Positions 11,012 through 22,719 are shown, numbered from the stretch's first letter. The stretch: DNA of 64,000 nucleotides from Siphonodentalium dalli (GCA_032622095.1 CP136061.1:171745107-171809106); one strand, 5' to 3'. Notes: generated by a model from the letters alone, not told the origin. A program made the numbers and translations.

Positions 11012-11906
11012 TTATGACCAACTCGCCATGAAACCACGGTCCTTATTAATGCCACGATAAAAACTTCCAAACAGTTCTATATGTTGTAATTCGGCCACAC
11101 ACGTCTCTTTCATGTCCGAAAGTCCACCTCTTAATACTTTGATGCGGATGTCATCAGGTGTGTGTTGTGGTTGACAGAAATGTTCTGCTATGGGTAGGTT
11201 CAAGTCCCTGTTGTTGATGTTCTGCCTATGCCCCGTCACTTGTTTGCAGAGAGGTTGACCTGTTTCACCAATGTAATGCATTTCTGGACAATTTGCGCAC
11301 GTAATGATATACACAACACATGAGAACTGGCCCACATCCTGGAACACGCGCCCATTGCGCATAAGAACATCTGCCTTGTTAATTAACACACACATCCCAC
11401 ATCTCGGCCTGTTACATGGAAATGTACCATTGGGTGACTGTCCACCAGAAGATGGTAGCTTGCTTGTTACTAATTTCCGCTTCAAGTTGGGTGGTTGCCT
11501 CATGGCGACAACCGGTCTTTCGTTAAACACGTTCCTGAGATGAAGGTCGCTCGTAATAATGCCATTCAGAGATGTAGTGATTGTGCGTAATTTTTCTAGC
11601 TGTGGGTGGTAGTTTACCACGAGGGGAACTCGATCTGATGATGTTTTGTCCCGATATTGAAGGAGCATCTCCCTGTCCAAACATTTCGCTTTTCCCAATT
11701 GTTTATTAATCGAACGTCAGTCGTATCCCAAATTCGAGAATTGTGAGCGTAGTTCACTGAGTTCACGGGGGAGATTTTCCTGAGAATTGATGCATTGGTA
11801 ACGAATGCCTTGACTGTAGATAATGGCTTGTTTCGTGTGGTCGGGATGAAAACTAATGGGGTTTAGATATGAAAATCTGTCCGTAGGTTTTCTGAATACC
11901 TTTGTG
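11012..11906 (-). pseudogene. Penelope-like element C-terminus with GIY-YIG endonuclease, copy 1
   Basis: The minus strand enters at about 11906 with KVFRKPTDRFSYLNPISFHP, typical of the region just after the Penelope RT, and runs to an in-frame TGA at 11719-11717. After the stop the frame continues to 11012 as a 228-residue segment. This has a cysteine cluster (C95, C100, C103), VVYII at 128-132, HYIGETGQPL at 141-150 and AEHF at 171-174: the GIY-YIG nuclease that cleaves target DNA in these elements. The Arg usually found after YIGETGRPL seems to be replaced (CKQ at 151-153), which would impair catalysis. RT palm and fingers are absent, so this is a 5'-truncated, dead copy. Confidence 0.85.
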
Positions 11907-12504
11907 AATAAAAATTAAATATTTGATGGGTCGTACCTTTGGTCTGATCTTTATGAAATGTTTCACGAATGTTGACATTGACATGTAGATGGGAATGAGT
12001 CATTTTGGGGTCATTCGGCCAAAAAACATGGCCACTGGTGGCCATCTTGGATTTCAAAATTCAATCCATTGGCCATTCGTCTGATCATCATGAAATTTGT
12101 CCTGGATGTTAATATTGACATGTAGATGGGAACGAGTCATTTTGTGATTGTTCAGACAAAAAACATGGCCGCCAGCAGGCATCTTGGATTTTACTCTATA
12201 CATGACTAAATCCTTTGGCGCGGGCTACAGGTCGTAGCGTTGATCGGATCTTCATGAAATTTGTCATGGATGTTAACAATGACATGTAGATGGGATTTGT
12301 AAAGGCTGTTGACATTGACATGTAGATGGGGAACTAGTCATTTTGGGGTCGTTTGGCTAAGAAACATGGCCGCCAGCAGCCATGTTGGATTTCACTCTTT
12401 GCATGACTAAATCCTTTGGCACAGGCTACAGGTCGTACCTTTGGTCAGATCATTATGAGATTTGTAAAGGCTGTAGATGGGAACAAGTCATTTTGGGGTA
12501 ATTC

Positions 12505-12559
<55 letters not shown>

Positions 12560-12647
12560 TTGATATCTTTAGCCGTATGGGTCTGGTCTAATAGGAAGTT
12601 CTTATCAATATGATAACACCAATTAAAGACCCATCAAATCTTTAATG

Positions 12648-12696
12648 TCGTACTAGCTTTCGGCTATACAGCCTTCGTCGGGTACATGAATGAACA
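12648..12696 (-). ncRNA. Hammerhead-ribozyme-like motif in Penelope copy 2
   Basis: Identical to the motif at 10691-10739 because it lies inside the tandem duplication; the same two deviations from the hammerhead core are present. Confidence 0.45.
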
Positions 12697-12968
12697 ATCA
12701 TTTGAAAATACACATTGATATACAGACAAACTTGTTTATCGCGTAACTATGACGTTAACGAATGTTACCTGAAAAAATTTGGCGCCAAATGAAAAATGGC
12801 GGGAAAACTTACAGGTGAAAGACGCGCCAAACATAGAAGCTACATGTGTAGCGTTGTGAAGAAAAGTCAATGCTTGAGTATATGGGAACTCATGTAGCTT
12901 AGAAGCAGTCCATACAATGTATAAGCATATTTTAGATAATGAGAGTTGGACCAAGGATAAATTGTAAA

Positions 12969-13863
12969 TTATGACCAACTCGCCATGAAACCACGGTCCT
13001 TATTAATGCCACGATAAAAACTTCCAAACAGTTCTATATGTTGTAATTCGGCCACACACGTCTCTTTCATGTCCGAAAGTCCACCTCTTAATACTTTGAT
13101 GCGGATGTCATCAGGTGTGTGTTGTGGTTGACAGAAATGTTCTGCTATGGGTAGGTTCAAGTCCCTGTTGTTGATGTTCTGCCTATGCCCCGTCACTTGT
13201 TTGCAGAGAGGTTGACCTGTTTCACCAATGTAATGCATTTCTGGACAATTTGCGCACGTAATGATATACACAACACATGAGAACTGGCCCACATCCTGGA
13301 ACACGCGCCCATTGCGCATAAGAACATCTGCCTTGTTAATTAACACACACATCCCACATCTCGGCCTGTTACATGGAAATGTACCATTGGGTGACTGTCC
13401 ACCAGAAGATGGTAGCTTGCTTGTTACTAATTTCCGCTTCAAGTTGGGTGGTTGCCTCATGGCGACAACCGGTCTTTCGTTAAACACGTTCCTGAGATGA
13501 AGGTCGCTCGTAATAATGCCATTCAGAGATGTAGTGATTGTGCGTAATTTTTCTAGCTGTGGGTGGTAGTTTACCACGAGGGGAACTCGATCTGATGATG
13601 TTTTGTCCCGATATTGAAGGAGCATCTCCCTGTCCAAACATTTCGCTTTTCCCAATTGTTTATTAATCGAACGTCAGTCGTATCCCAAATTCGAGAATTG
13701 TGAGCGTAGTTCACTGAGTTCACGGGGGAGATTTTCCTGAGAATTGATGCATTGGTAACGAATGCCTTGACTGTAGATAATGGCTTGTTTCGTGTGGTCG
13801 GGATGAAAACTAATGGGGTTTAGATATGAAAATCTGTCCGTAGGTTTTCTGAATACCTTTGTG
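12969..13863 (-). pseudogene. Penelope-like element C-terminus with GIY-YIG endonuclease, copy 2
   Basis: This is an exact duplicate of the 11012-11906 copy at a 1,957-bp offset, with the same in-frame TGA at 13676-13674 and the same substitution after the YIG motif. Shared stop and truncation show that the second copy arose by DNA duplication, not by a second retrotransposition. Unlike copy 1, this copy keeps the element's inverted end at 13871-13925. Confidence 0.85.
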
Positions 13864-13950
13864 AATAAAAATTAAATATTTGATGGGTCATTAATTGGTG
13901 TTATCATATTGATAAGAACTTCCTATATATATATATATATATATATATAT

Positions 13951-14560
13951 ACTTTATAGAATCGAAAACGGCTGCACCGATCGAGACCAAACTTCCCATC
14001 TAAGGGTAAAAACCCACAGGAATGGTCGTCGCGGCATTTTGGAGAAGCTCCGAGCACCCGTTCTCCACCCCCAGTCACAAAAAACGGCACTGTCGGGTTA
14101 ATTGCGTTGATAGTTAAAGAGCGTTCGTATCCGCAGTGTCGTTGATAAAGAGCATATGCATGTAGTATGATTCTTACGTCTTACGTGTTGTGTGATTCTT
14201 ATGTACTTAGGGCTTCCTAGGAACGGGGGAGATTTTCATCTGATCAGTTTTTCCGCCCGAGGTGATCTTCACCTTGAAACGGGTACCCACAAATGATATA
14301 TATGTGTGTGTCCTTTATAGACTCGAACCGATTGAGCTCAAACTTGCTACCTACGGGAAATGTCATGGACGGGTTAAATTGTGACCCCGACCTGACCTTG
14401 ACCTTGAAAATGATCAATTCAAGGTCAAATCGGTTAAAATTGAAAAACACAATTAACTCATTGAAAAAAAAAAATTTAATTAAAAAATTAATTATAAAAT
14501 TAATTTAAAAAAATAAAAAATTTAATGTTTCTGACGATTGCCATCAGTGGCGGGCTAACC
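13951..14560 (+). repeat. Diverged hairpin/module-type repeat fragments
   Basis: Blocks near 13955-14010 ('atagaatcgaaaacgg', 'gatcgagaccaaactt') and 14310-14350 ('tagactcgaaccgatt', 'gagctcaaacttgc') are related to each other and to the 'gatcgaaaccaaatttt' core of the pearl-like modules at 14990 and 55200. A/T-only sequence fills 14460-14525. Boundaries are unclear. Confidence 0.35.
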
Positions 14561-14561
14561 T

Positions 14562-16670
14562 GCTAGTATGATATAAAGCACTCACGATGATCTAGTCCGG
14601 TTAGCATTCATCTGGTGTATAGAGTGTCAATATAAAAATTGGCGGCCAACTTGGACGCCATCTTGGATTTGATTACCTTCCTAATCTAGGATTTGAACGA
14701 TGTTTTACATTATCAGTGTCCCTGTACGATTCTACACAATATGACAAGGTAAACTGTGCTTTGTCAATGTATTTGGTGGACACAAACTGCGTGGACGCAT
14801 CTATGTGGTTATTTGTGAAATTGGGGGAGGGTTAAGTTTTTATGTTTACCCATACCATAGTATGGTAAACATAGTGTCGTTGCCCGGATTGACCACTCGT
14901 CGTTGGTCCGTCTGTCTGTCCGTCTGTCTGTCCATCTGTCTGTCCGTCTCTCTGTCCGTAGACACTTTACGAGTAATGCGATAACTCAAACATTTTTTAT
15001 CCGATCGAAACCAAATTTTTTATATGGGTTTCTCAGCCCAAAATACAGATCGAGTTCGAATTTGGGTTTGATCCGAGATTTTGTTACAGAGTTATGGCCC
15101 TTTTTCAACTTAGAATTCACGCATTCTGCCATAGCCCAAAATACAGATCGAGTTCGAATATGGGTTTGATCCGATTAATTTTAAAGGAGTTATGACCCTT
15201 TTTCGAAAAAATAATTGAAAAAAAAAATTTATTTAAATTTTTTTTTACTTTTAACTTTTATAATAATAATAATAAAAAAAATGTCATTGACATTTGTTTT
15301 CATTTATATATTGATGATTATGATAAAAGTTGATAAAAAGATTTCCAATGTGTCCCTTTAATTTTTTTTAAATAATTAAAAAGTTTTTAAGTTAAACAAA
15401 ATTGAAAAACTAACACCATTATAACTCTGTCAAGGGTACCCCGCATCACCACACCAAATTTGATTAAATCGGTCCAAAATCTTGTGATACGTAGTGGTAA
15501 CATTAAATCCAATTCACCAAATACTTAGCTATTGATAAGGCTATATTATTTTCTGATGTCTCTTATGCCAATGTGCAAATAATCTGATAAAGAAGGCTAT
15601 GGTATCTAATTTAAAATAAAGATTCAACAATAAACATCACATGATATTAACAGTAGACATCTCTGCTGCAGAGTTATATCTTCAGATGGTCTGATATCAT
15701 TATAATTGTTATTGGTTTAATAGAGAGGTCAGTGTTCAACATAAATAATTCCTGTGATATTTTGACAGCTCTGCTATATAATTGATATTAATGGGTCAGT
15801 GGTGAGGTTGCTTATCTGTATACTAGGACACATTATTATTGTAAACTTAAATTGGACTCTCTTAACCCAAGTATTCCATGTCCAGGTCACACCTACACAT
15901 TTAACCCATGGGCTTGCTGGCTGTGGCGGTTTAGCATTACAGATCCTGTACCAGTGCATTCTCTTATATAAATGCCAGTGACCCATAAATTCCAATAATT
16001 TGTGTTATGTACATTTGTCTATAATAGTACATAACAGTATACTCTATAATTCAACACCAAAACTCTCATTTATCCGATCATATTAAATTTTTATCGCCAA
16101 GGCATGGGTTAACATCTGCCGATCGTGATCGGCCTCTCGTTGTCTATTATGTCAATACTTGGAGAGATATAATGTAAGTAGGAACATCTTTATATAGGGA
16201 ATATCCTACCATTTCCAAAAGTATATAACTTGGAAATTTTTGGCAGATATATTATGTTTGTACAGAGTTGACACACAACACTTTGTCTGAATCGCCATGC
16301 ATTTTTGACGCGCATTACATTCTTTACCATGAAGTCACCAAATCAGAACGAAAGCAGGAAAATGATGTTGAATCTGATTAAGTGTCTTCATTCGTTCCAC
16401 AATTTGCAAATATGTTTACAATCTTTCCGATTTTGATGCCCTGTTAACCAGTTGGCTAATGCCTGTTAACCTCTGAAAATATGTCATTTTTAGGTAGGGT
16501 GCCCTATGAAACATTGTGAAAAGTTATATTTTGTCACCTATCTTGGCTCGGCGCCCTCTGAATTCTAAAACTAGAGTAATTTTCCCATAAGAAAATGATG
16601 GTCGCATAAATTCCCCCGATGTGCGATGGTCACCCCCCAGCACAGCTTAGACTACTGAGGATGATCAGCA
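14562..16670 (+). repeat. Dispersed repeat split by a 1.3-kb insertion
   Basis: 14562-14836 and 16140-16670 together match the uninterrupted inverted copy at 3262-4050. The break falls in the T run after 'gggttaag', and the right side resumes at 'tgtctattatg', corresponding to 'tgtcgattag' of the intact copy. No coding content. Confidence 0.75.
14840..16139 (+). mobile_element. Pearl/HINE-like element, family 2, complete copy
   Basis: It begins with an imperfect 27-bp palindrome (14844-14870) and a GTCT/GTCC tetranucleotide tract (14905-14958). Modules follow with 'gataactcaaacattttt', 'gatcgaaaccaaat', 'cagatcgagttcgaat' and 'gttatggccctttttc'. It ends with a perfect hairpin GCCGATC-gt-GATCGGC (16119-16134) and CTCTC. 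The interrupted host repeat has an intact paralogue (3262-4050), which fixes the insertion point in a T run. A terminal hairpin and T-T insertion fit Helentron-associated elements; no Rep-helicase is present. A second near-full copy is at 55054-56288. Confidence 0.65.
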
Positions 16671-17447
16671 TTAATCCTTTTTCTACTTAGCAGAAACATA
16701 TTGTAGTTATTGCAGTTGTTCTGATGACCGTAACATTCCCAAGGTTTACCAAGTGGAATAAAATGGATTTGGATAACAGCCGCATATGATTATTTGATCA
16801 GATTCAGTTCCTATCATTCATGTTGTGTTTATTTTTTTTATCCAGCTCAGAACACACTACTCATGTATCACATCGGTAAGTTTTAGAGTGAAAAACTGCA
16901 TTTGATGCTGAATATTTGGTATTGGAATGTTTTAATATAGTCTTGTTTCTTTGCTAAAATATATGCCTAATAAAATACTAACGGTGCTTGTATCATGAAT
17001 AAACACTTTCACTTAATACCCCAGAATGTAGAGCTTTACTCACCATTTGTGCTCAATCTCTTCTTCCATCCATCCGTATATCATAATTATTTGTAGAGTC
17101 GCTTTAATTAGTTTCCATGGAGGCACTCACTTGATTTTGGGGCATGTCTATAGCAAACGTAAAACCACTGCTATAGACATACATGTACCATATGTTCTTG
17201 CTATGACCTGCATATATGGTAATATTTTACTATGGAAAATGTAGAAACATGACTGAAAATGTTGTCTATTATATTAAGGGAATATCCGCGGAGGGGGGGG
17301 GGGGGGGGGGGGGGGGTACTGGTCCCACTTCTATGTTCAAAGTTTCTCACGCTATTATACCATGCTAAGTTCTGTAAACACTAACTAATATAAAGAGCGT
17401 TCATATCATGTTTTCATTTCTACGCAAATGGTGAAAACAAGTGATAA
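16671..17447. other. Non-coding, contains a G24 homopolymer
   Basis: A run of 24 G lies at 17293-17316. No gene or bounded element is seen in the remainder. Confidence 0.5.
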
Positions 17448-17617
17448 ATAAGGATTAACTGTCTTGTGGACTGTTTTTATGGAGATGTATTAAACCGTGA
17501 GGTAGCCTAAGTGGTCATAACTTGTCTAAAACCCGAAGGGTTTTACATACAAGTTATGACCACTTACCTCACGGTTACATCTCCATAAAAACAGTCCACA
17601 TGACAGTTAATCCTTAT
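17448..17617. repeat. Long hairpin with ~75-bp arms
   Basis: The left arm from 'ataaggattaactgtc' and the right arm ending 'gacagttaatccttat' are inverted copies with few mismatches, around a short centre with its own palindrome (aaaacccgaagggtttt, 17528-17544). It lies directly beside the head hairpin of the next pearl-like element and may be a fold-back MITE. No clear target duplication. Confidence 0.75.
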
Positions 17618-17618
17618 T

Positions 17619-20080
17619 ATGCCCCCGATCTCCGATAGTGTTGAAACGATTAGTGGTTTTGAGGAATCGACTAGTCGCCAGAGGGAATCGACTACTAGTC
17701 GACTAGTCGGACCCCTTCCGAAACTTACCGCTTTGTGCTCATATACGTATATAATTTGCCGTTTGTTTTGAGTACCACTGTAACCAACTTTGCATTTTCG
17801 AACGCAAAGCAAGACGTGATTTAATACTATTTGCCGTGATTATTTGGTTTAATATGGTTAATAGGTTATTAATTTGTCCCAGTTATATGATGTTTTATGA
17901 CAATCAAATTACCATCCAGTTGATGTATGTATCCAAACGGTGGTGACAAACACCTGATCGATTGCGGAAACGCTACGGATTACGGAGTGGAAGCGCGTGC
18001 AACAATCAGAAACCGGTGCATTATTCTATATGTTTTGTGTAAAAATGTTCCTTTAAAATTGATATGGTATGGTCTACCGGGCCGTACCGGTTCTTACATA
18101 CAATCGAACATCGTTGTTTTCGAACTTGCCCAGTGTGCTTGTCACCGATTGACTTCACAAACAGGGCTTTAACGGGCATACATGAAGAAATGCAAGATAT
18201 TTTGAGAAACGAACTTCATCTCCGACAGAGTCAAACAAAAGTTACAAAATAAATGTTATAACAGCTGTAGTGCGTACAAACCTTTTATGCTCGCAGAATG
18301 ATGTCATGTACATATATCGGACACGGAATGTGGTAAAGTTCCCTGTATATATAGAGTCCGCATATATTAAAAATGGGCCATGCATTGCGTACATAATGTT
18401 GTTCCTTGTATTCATTGCAAGGTCACGATATGACATAGCTTAATCGCGGACAGTCATTTTCCCGCCAAAACGCACGTGTTTTCACTGTTTGATTTGATCG
18501 CGTACATAATTGTCTCTCGTGCATGGTACATTGTAAATATATACACAATATATACAATTTTACTCGCGAGTCCCCGAATACACAATCGATCGTGTCAGTT
18601 TCAGAAATAAAACTGCGCAGACCGGCGATGTTAAAAGTACATTTCAATGCGATGTCGTAAGTTCTATATTTAGCCCGATTCCAGGAATTTGCGTCATCCA
18701 GATTACGTTTCTGGGAACAGCTTTGTCACCGCCATATTCCGCGAAGGATTTAAGTTTGAGGTGCTAAAATACATTGTAATTTTTCACAAACGCAGCCCAT
18801 AAACGACGTGCATGGGATTTCCGAAGTGACTCGCCAGTTTAGTTCGAAATACGTACGTACGCGACGCTATTCGATGCATAGCATGGCCGACCGCGGGTTG
18901 GCTTTATATTTATGGACTTGTTATTAAACTTTAAACTTAATAATGTCACCTCGCAACTAACTTGATTGAAGTTGAGTCCTGCACACCTGCAAACACGTTG
19001 ACCAGTTATCACTCAGATCAATTCCGTCACGCCGAAATAGACACGGTTGCGATAGGCGCTGATTCTTTGAAGTTGATTATCAAAGCCGGCCGTCTCAACT
19101 TCAAAGAATAAGCCGCCGCGGCGCCGACAAATATATACATTGAGTTGAGGTCATTGGGTTTCGCGCTCGTGCATGACCACCAAGTACTGAAAGCAGTTAT
19201 CGCATCAAAGGGACAACAAAGAAGGCTTTAACATTGTATTTCGATAGCCTGATTGTTTAAATTGTCCAGTAATTCGGTAACAGCAGCAACGGCACTGCTT
19301 TCGCGATAGCATAATGGTGGTGGGTGTGTTCCGACTAGTCGACTAGCCGATTTCGGAATCGACTAATTTAATAATCGCGTCGATTTCGATTAGTCGATTA
19401 ATCGTTTCAACACTAATCTCCGATGGAGATTTGGGGGTATATAGTGGAGCCTTCCGTCCGCCCATTTTTTCCAGAGTTATACCCCTTTTTGGACTTAGAA
19501 AATTCAGTTTTCTGTGGCATACGAACGTTTCAACTCATAACTTTGGTTTCGCTAACTCAATTCAGTTGATCTTTGGTATGCTAATAGACCAGCCGGGGGG
19601 ACAAGATTTCCCCATAACTGCGGTTTCGTCCGCCCATTTTTTCCAGAGTTATACCCCTTTTTGGACTTAGAAAATTCAGTTTTCTGTGGCATACGAACGT
19701 TTCAACTCATAACTTTGGTTTCGCTAATTCAATTCAGTTGATCTTTGGTATGCCAATAGACCAGCCTGGGGGACAAGATTTCCCCATAGCCGTGGTTTCG
19801 TCCGCCCATTTTTTCCAGAGTTACGCCCATTTTTTCCAGAGTTACGCCCCTTTTTGGACTTCAGGTTTTCTGCTACTTTTTTTGGTTTCCGTTGATAACT
19901 TGATTTTGGATTGTTTATTTGCAAAACCCGTTTTTTTGTGTATTACCAATATCGCAATACAGGTCAAGGTAAAATTTTGGTTCAATCGGATAATTTTTGT
20001 GAGAGTTATGACCCTTTTTCGACTTAAAAAATTCAGTTTTTTTTTTACTTACATTAATATTGCGTGCGTGTGAGGTCTCT
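17619..20080 (+). mobile_element. Pearl/HINE-like element, family 3, split by a hAT insertion
   Basis: Joining 17619-17635 to 19424-19440 gives a head palindrome whose arms are 'tgcccccgatctccga' and 'tggagatttgggggta'. Modules of ~170-175 bp follow, with 'ccgcccattttttccag' at about 19455, 19630 and 19800 and the core 'agttatacccctttttgg', related to 'agttatggccctttttc' of family 2. The last part fades into A/T-rich 'gttatgaccctttttcg' sequence near 20010. The hAT at 17636-19415 sits in the hairpin centre. Confidence 0.6.
17636..19415. mobile_element. Non-autonomous hAT element (hAT-1), 1,780 bp
   Basis: The ends are TAGTGTTGAAACGATTA in inverted orientation. They are flanked by an exact 8-bp duplication ATCTCCGA (17628-17635 and 19416-19423), the hAT signature. 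Subterminal DNA is full of the palindromic word 'gactagtcga' and variants (17665-17705; 19333-19400). No transposase domain is visible. The centre has a short protein-like frame (18064-18252) and a hairpin at 19058-19108 (attctttgaagttga / tcaacttcaaagaat). Confidence 0.9.
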
Positions 20081-22244
20081 GTAAGTGTTGTCATATTTTA
20101 ACAAGTCATCCTCTATCGTACTAAATACTCATGAATAACATAACTGTACAAAGTGCCATTTAATAAGTATTTGCACAAAAATAAGAAAAATCCTCTCTGA
20201 TTGTACAGTCGGGGGCGTTACCTCCGCCCAGCGGTGCACTTGTATTTATATACATTTAGCGAAAAAGCCACTTTTGTAAATGTATTTAAATCGAAAAGTG
20301 TATCGTGACAAAACCAGCCCAAAACACCCTTGGCAAAAGTTAACAGGAACAATTTCTTTATATTGAAACTTGATGATTTATTAAGTCAATCCTGCGCGAG
20401 TCCAAATGCGCCCAAAACATTACGCGTACCAATGACGCGGCGATGTAATTATGCGGTTGCAGTTATGACCTCTTGCGCGTTCAACGAGAAATAACTGCAA
20501 CTAGTCACATGGGCGCTGACCAATCGGAATGCTGGATTTAGTGATAATCACACATAGTATGTAAATATATTAGAATAATTCCTAATTTTGCAACATATTC
20601 ACTGGCACCGTAACGTGATGCACGTTCGGAATTGTGCTCATTTCGGGATTTTTTTTGTAGAATTGGCTTCAAATATAGCAGCAGTTTGCCGGTTGCATGC
20701 TGTGTATAATTTACAATTTAATCTCACCGAGTCTCATTCTCAACGACTTGGAGATTTCCGCTGTGCCGAGGAAAATTATTCAGAAATAGCTATATGTGTA
20801 TAAGTTTCTCACAATACATAATTATTACATTACATTACTTATATTTACTCAAATTAACGCTGCATGGGAGGTCAGGTTACTACGTTTTCACATTTTTGCG
20901 ACCAGTAACAAGTATATTCGGCATCGTCGACGGCACGAGACATTATAGTGTGCGCAAATAAAAGACACGAAAAAGTCGCAAAAAAACACTGGCAGAAGAC
21001 ATCCAGATACAGAAAGTTTCATTCACTAAACAGTTGTCTTAACTTTGAGACGGAAATCATTCATTAAAGATTTAAAATGTGCTTTCATTTCCATGAATTA
21101 GAAATTTAGACAGTTTCGCGATAGACTGGCCATGGTCCTTGCTTTTGTTCCCTGAAAAGATGAAAACGTAGCAATTTGACCCTTTCTGCCAAATGAATTT
21201 GTAAATAACTCGCGTTTACGGTTAAGGTGGTGCATGTGTATGCTTGATTAATAATCCATTAACCAGCTTTGTTGCAAAAACAATATTTCATTGAATTAAC
21301 TGTTAATTTGGTCGTATGCATGTGCCATAACTATTTTTCATATTTTTTTAATCGGAAGTTTAATAATATAATTCTATCCAATTCTATCCAATTCTAACCA
21401 ATGTCAATCCTCTTAAATTCTATAACTATTCAACACTGTTACCACCGCCTTAACATGGTGTGCATGTACATAACATTATTATAAAATGTCGTTATATGTT
21501 ACAAATGCATTAAATGTACCAGTTTGTTAGAAATTGTCAAATTAGATAGAATTCAATATAGTATGTTATATGCTATACAAATTAGTTTGCTTCGTTTTCT
21601 TTACCGACATGACTACTTTGGGGCCCCAAAACTAGCACTGTACTGCAATAAAAACAATAGACACCGTTCGCAGAATGTATACGACGACGAATAAGAATCA
21701 CTAATGAGTACTATAATTATACGTATATATATAGTTAGAATTTGTGTTTTTTTTCTATTTGTCGCCCGTTTGCAATCTCCTCAATTATTTACTCCATAAA
21801 TATAAACTCGCCATGGATACCTGAACCACAAGTAAAACATATATTGTTTGTATGCTATCTATCTGTTGTATATATATTTATGTATCTATATGTAATTTTA
21901 TACAAAATAACTGGGATGGAGGAAATAAAGCATTAGGGGTTCTCAGAAAAAAACTGACAATTACATCACATATAGTAATGATTTTGATATTGTTTCTATA
22001 GTTGTCTCTGCGACTATCCATGTTCTTGAATTGCAATCACCATGTGGACTTAATTTCATCTCTTAATTGTATATCTATAATCAATTAATCGGAGTCGGCA
22101 ATTTTGCGAAAAGTTTACTATGGTGTACAACGATTATAGCTATCCCTGATTCTCATCCTCCGTCGTTTACTATATATGCGAACTATATAGCGGAAGCCAG
22201 AAGTTGTTTAAATATTGCATACATGTAATTAACTACTCCTTTCA
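20081..22244. other. Non-coding, no recognised feature
   Basis: No family-level protein match, bounded element or array of note was found; short frames here are AT-rich and unconvincing. Confidence 0.5.
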
Positions 22245-22345
22245 TCTTTCCACATTCCTAATCACTCCATTGACTGTAAAACATGAAATAATTCCCTTTC
22301 CTAGTTGAGCTACAGTGTCATTGACACTTCCATTTAGATTACTGT
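22245..22345. repeat. Short dispersed repeat, copy 1
   Basis: 'tccacattcctaat', 'tgaaataattcccttt' and 'ttgagctacagtgtcattg' recur in the same orientation at 36850-36950, about 88-90% identical by eye. No ends are defined. Confidence 0.7.
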
Positions 22346-22399
22346 ATATTGGGTATATCCTCCATGTAAGAATACACAAATCCACGAACCCCTCCATTA

Positions 22400-22472
22400 T
22401 CCATATGGGTTAGGGTAATAGGGACTAGAGTTGGGCCAGGGTTAGGGCTAGGGTTAGAGTTAGGGTTACGTG
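22400..22472 (+). repeat. Degenerate telomere-like TTAGGG tract
   Basis: Several TTAGGG or GGGTTAGGG hexamers and near variants lie within ~70 bp, mixed with GGGCTAGGG-type changes. Too short and degenerate to be a terminus; an interstitial telomere-like remnant or chance. Confidence 0.45.
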
Positions 22473-22719
22473 GTGTATTCTTATGTGAAGGGCAGTACAA
22501 TGTGCAGACTAGTCTCTTTGAAAAGCCTATATCGTAATTTCGATATAGAGACTGTTACTCTCCACTTAAATTGCATCACCAAATCGGCCGATCAGGGGTC
22601 AGGGAATATTTGTTTCCTATTTTATATAATTTGTAAAAGTTAATAAATCGAGAAAAAACATTGCGGGAGCCGAGGGTCGAATTTAGCAAATTAGCATATA
22701 GGGGGTAGGGTTCTCTATT

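Larger units (their letters stand above)
9972..13885. repeat. Near-perfect 1,957-bp tandem duplication
   Basis: 9972-11928 is repeated as 11929-13885. The two 228-codon frames it carries are identical in sequence and 1,957 bp apart, the flanking non-coding bases match wherever compared, and the (TA)n run appears unchanged in length. At the junction 'gatgggtc' of the Penelope copy joins 'gtacctttggtc' of the module repeat. The native right end (13882-13888) and the repeat (9969) share GGTC, so microhomology or unequal exchange is likely. An assembly artefact is also possible. Confidence 0.9.
12558..13925 (-). mobile_element. Penelope-like element with 55-bp inverted ends in a (TA)n site
   Basis: 12592-12646 and 13871-13925 are inverted copies of a 55-bp sequence starting 'taggaagttcttatcaat', with two mismatches. 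The left end is preceded by 35 bp and then (TA)n; the right end abuts (TA)n at 13926-13951. Penelope-like elements are known to have terminal repeats in direct or partly inverted order. Insertion into a TA microsatellite is inferred from the flanks. Copy 1 (10601-11928) lacks the right-hand end because the duplication breakpoint removed it. Confidence 0.7.

Noticed and set aside
10779-11021. 80-codon frame after the GIY-YIG segment, duplicated at 12736-12978
   Set aside because: Lies in the 3' untranslated part of the Penelope copy; identical only because of the tandem duplication.
15774-15995. 73-codon minus-strand frame also found at 55937-56158
   Set aside because: Shared because both lie in the same pearl-like element; no domain, and the opposite strand is equally open.
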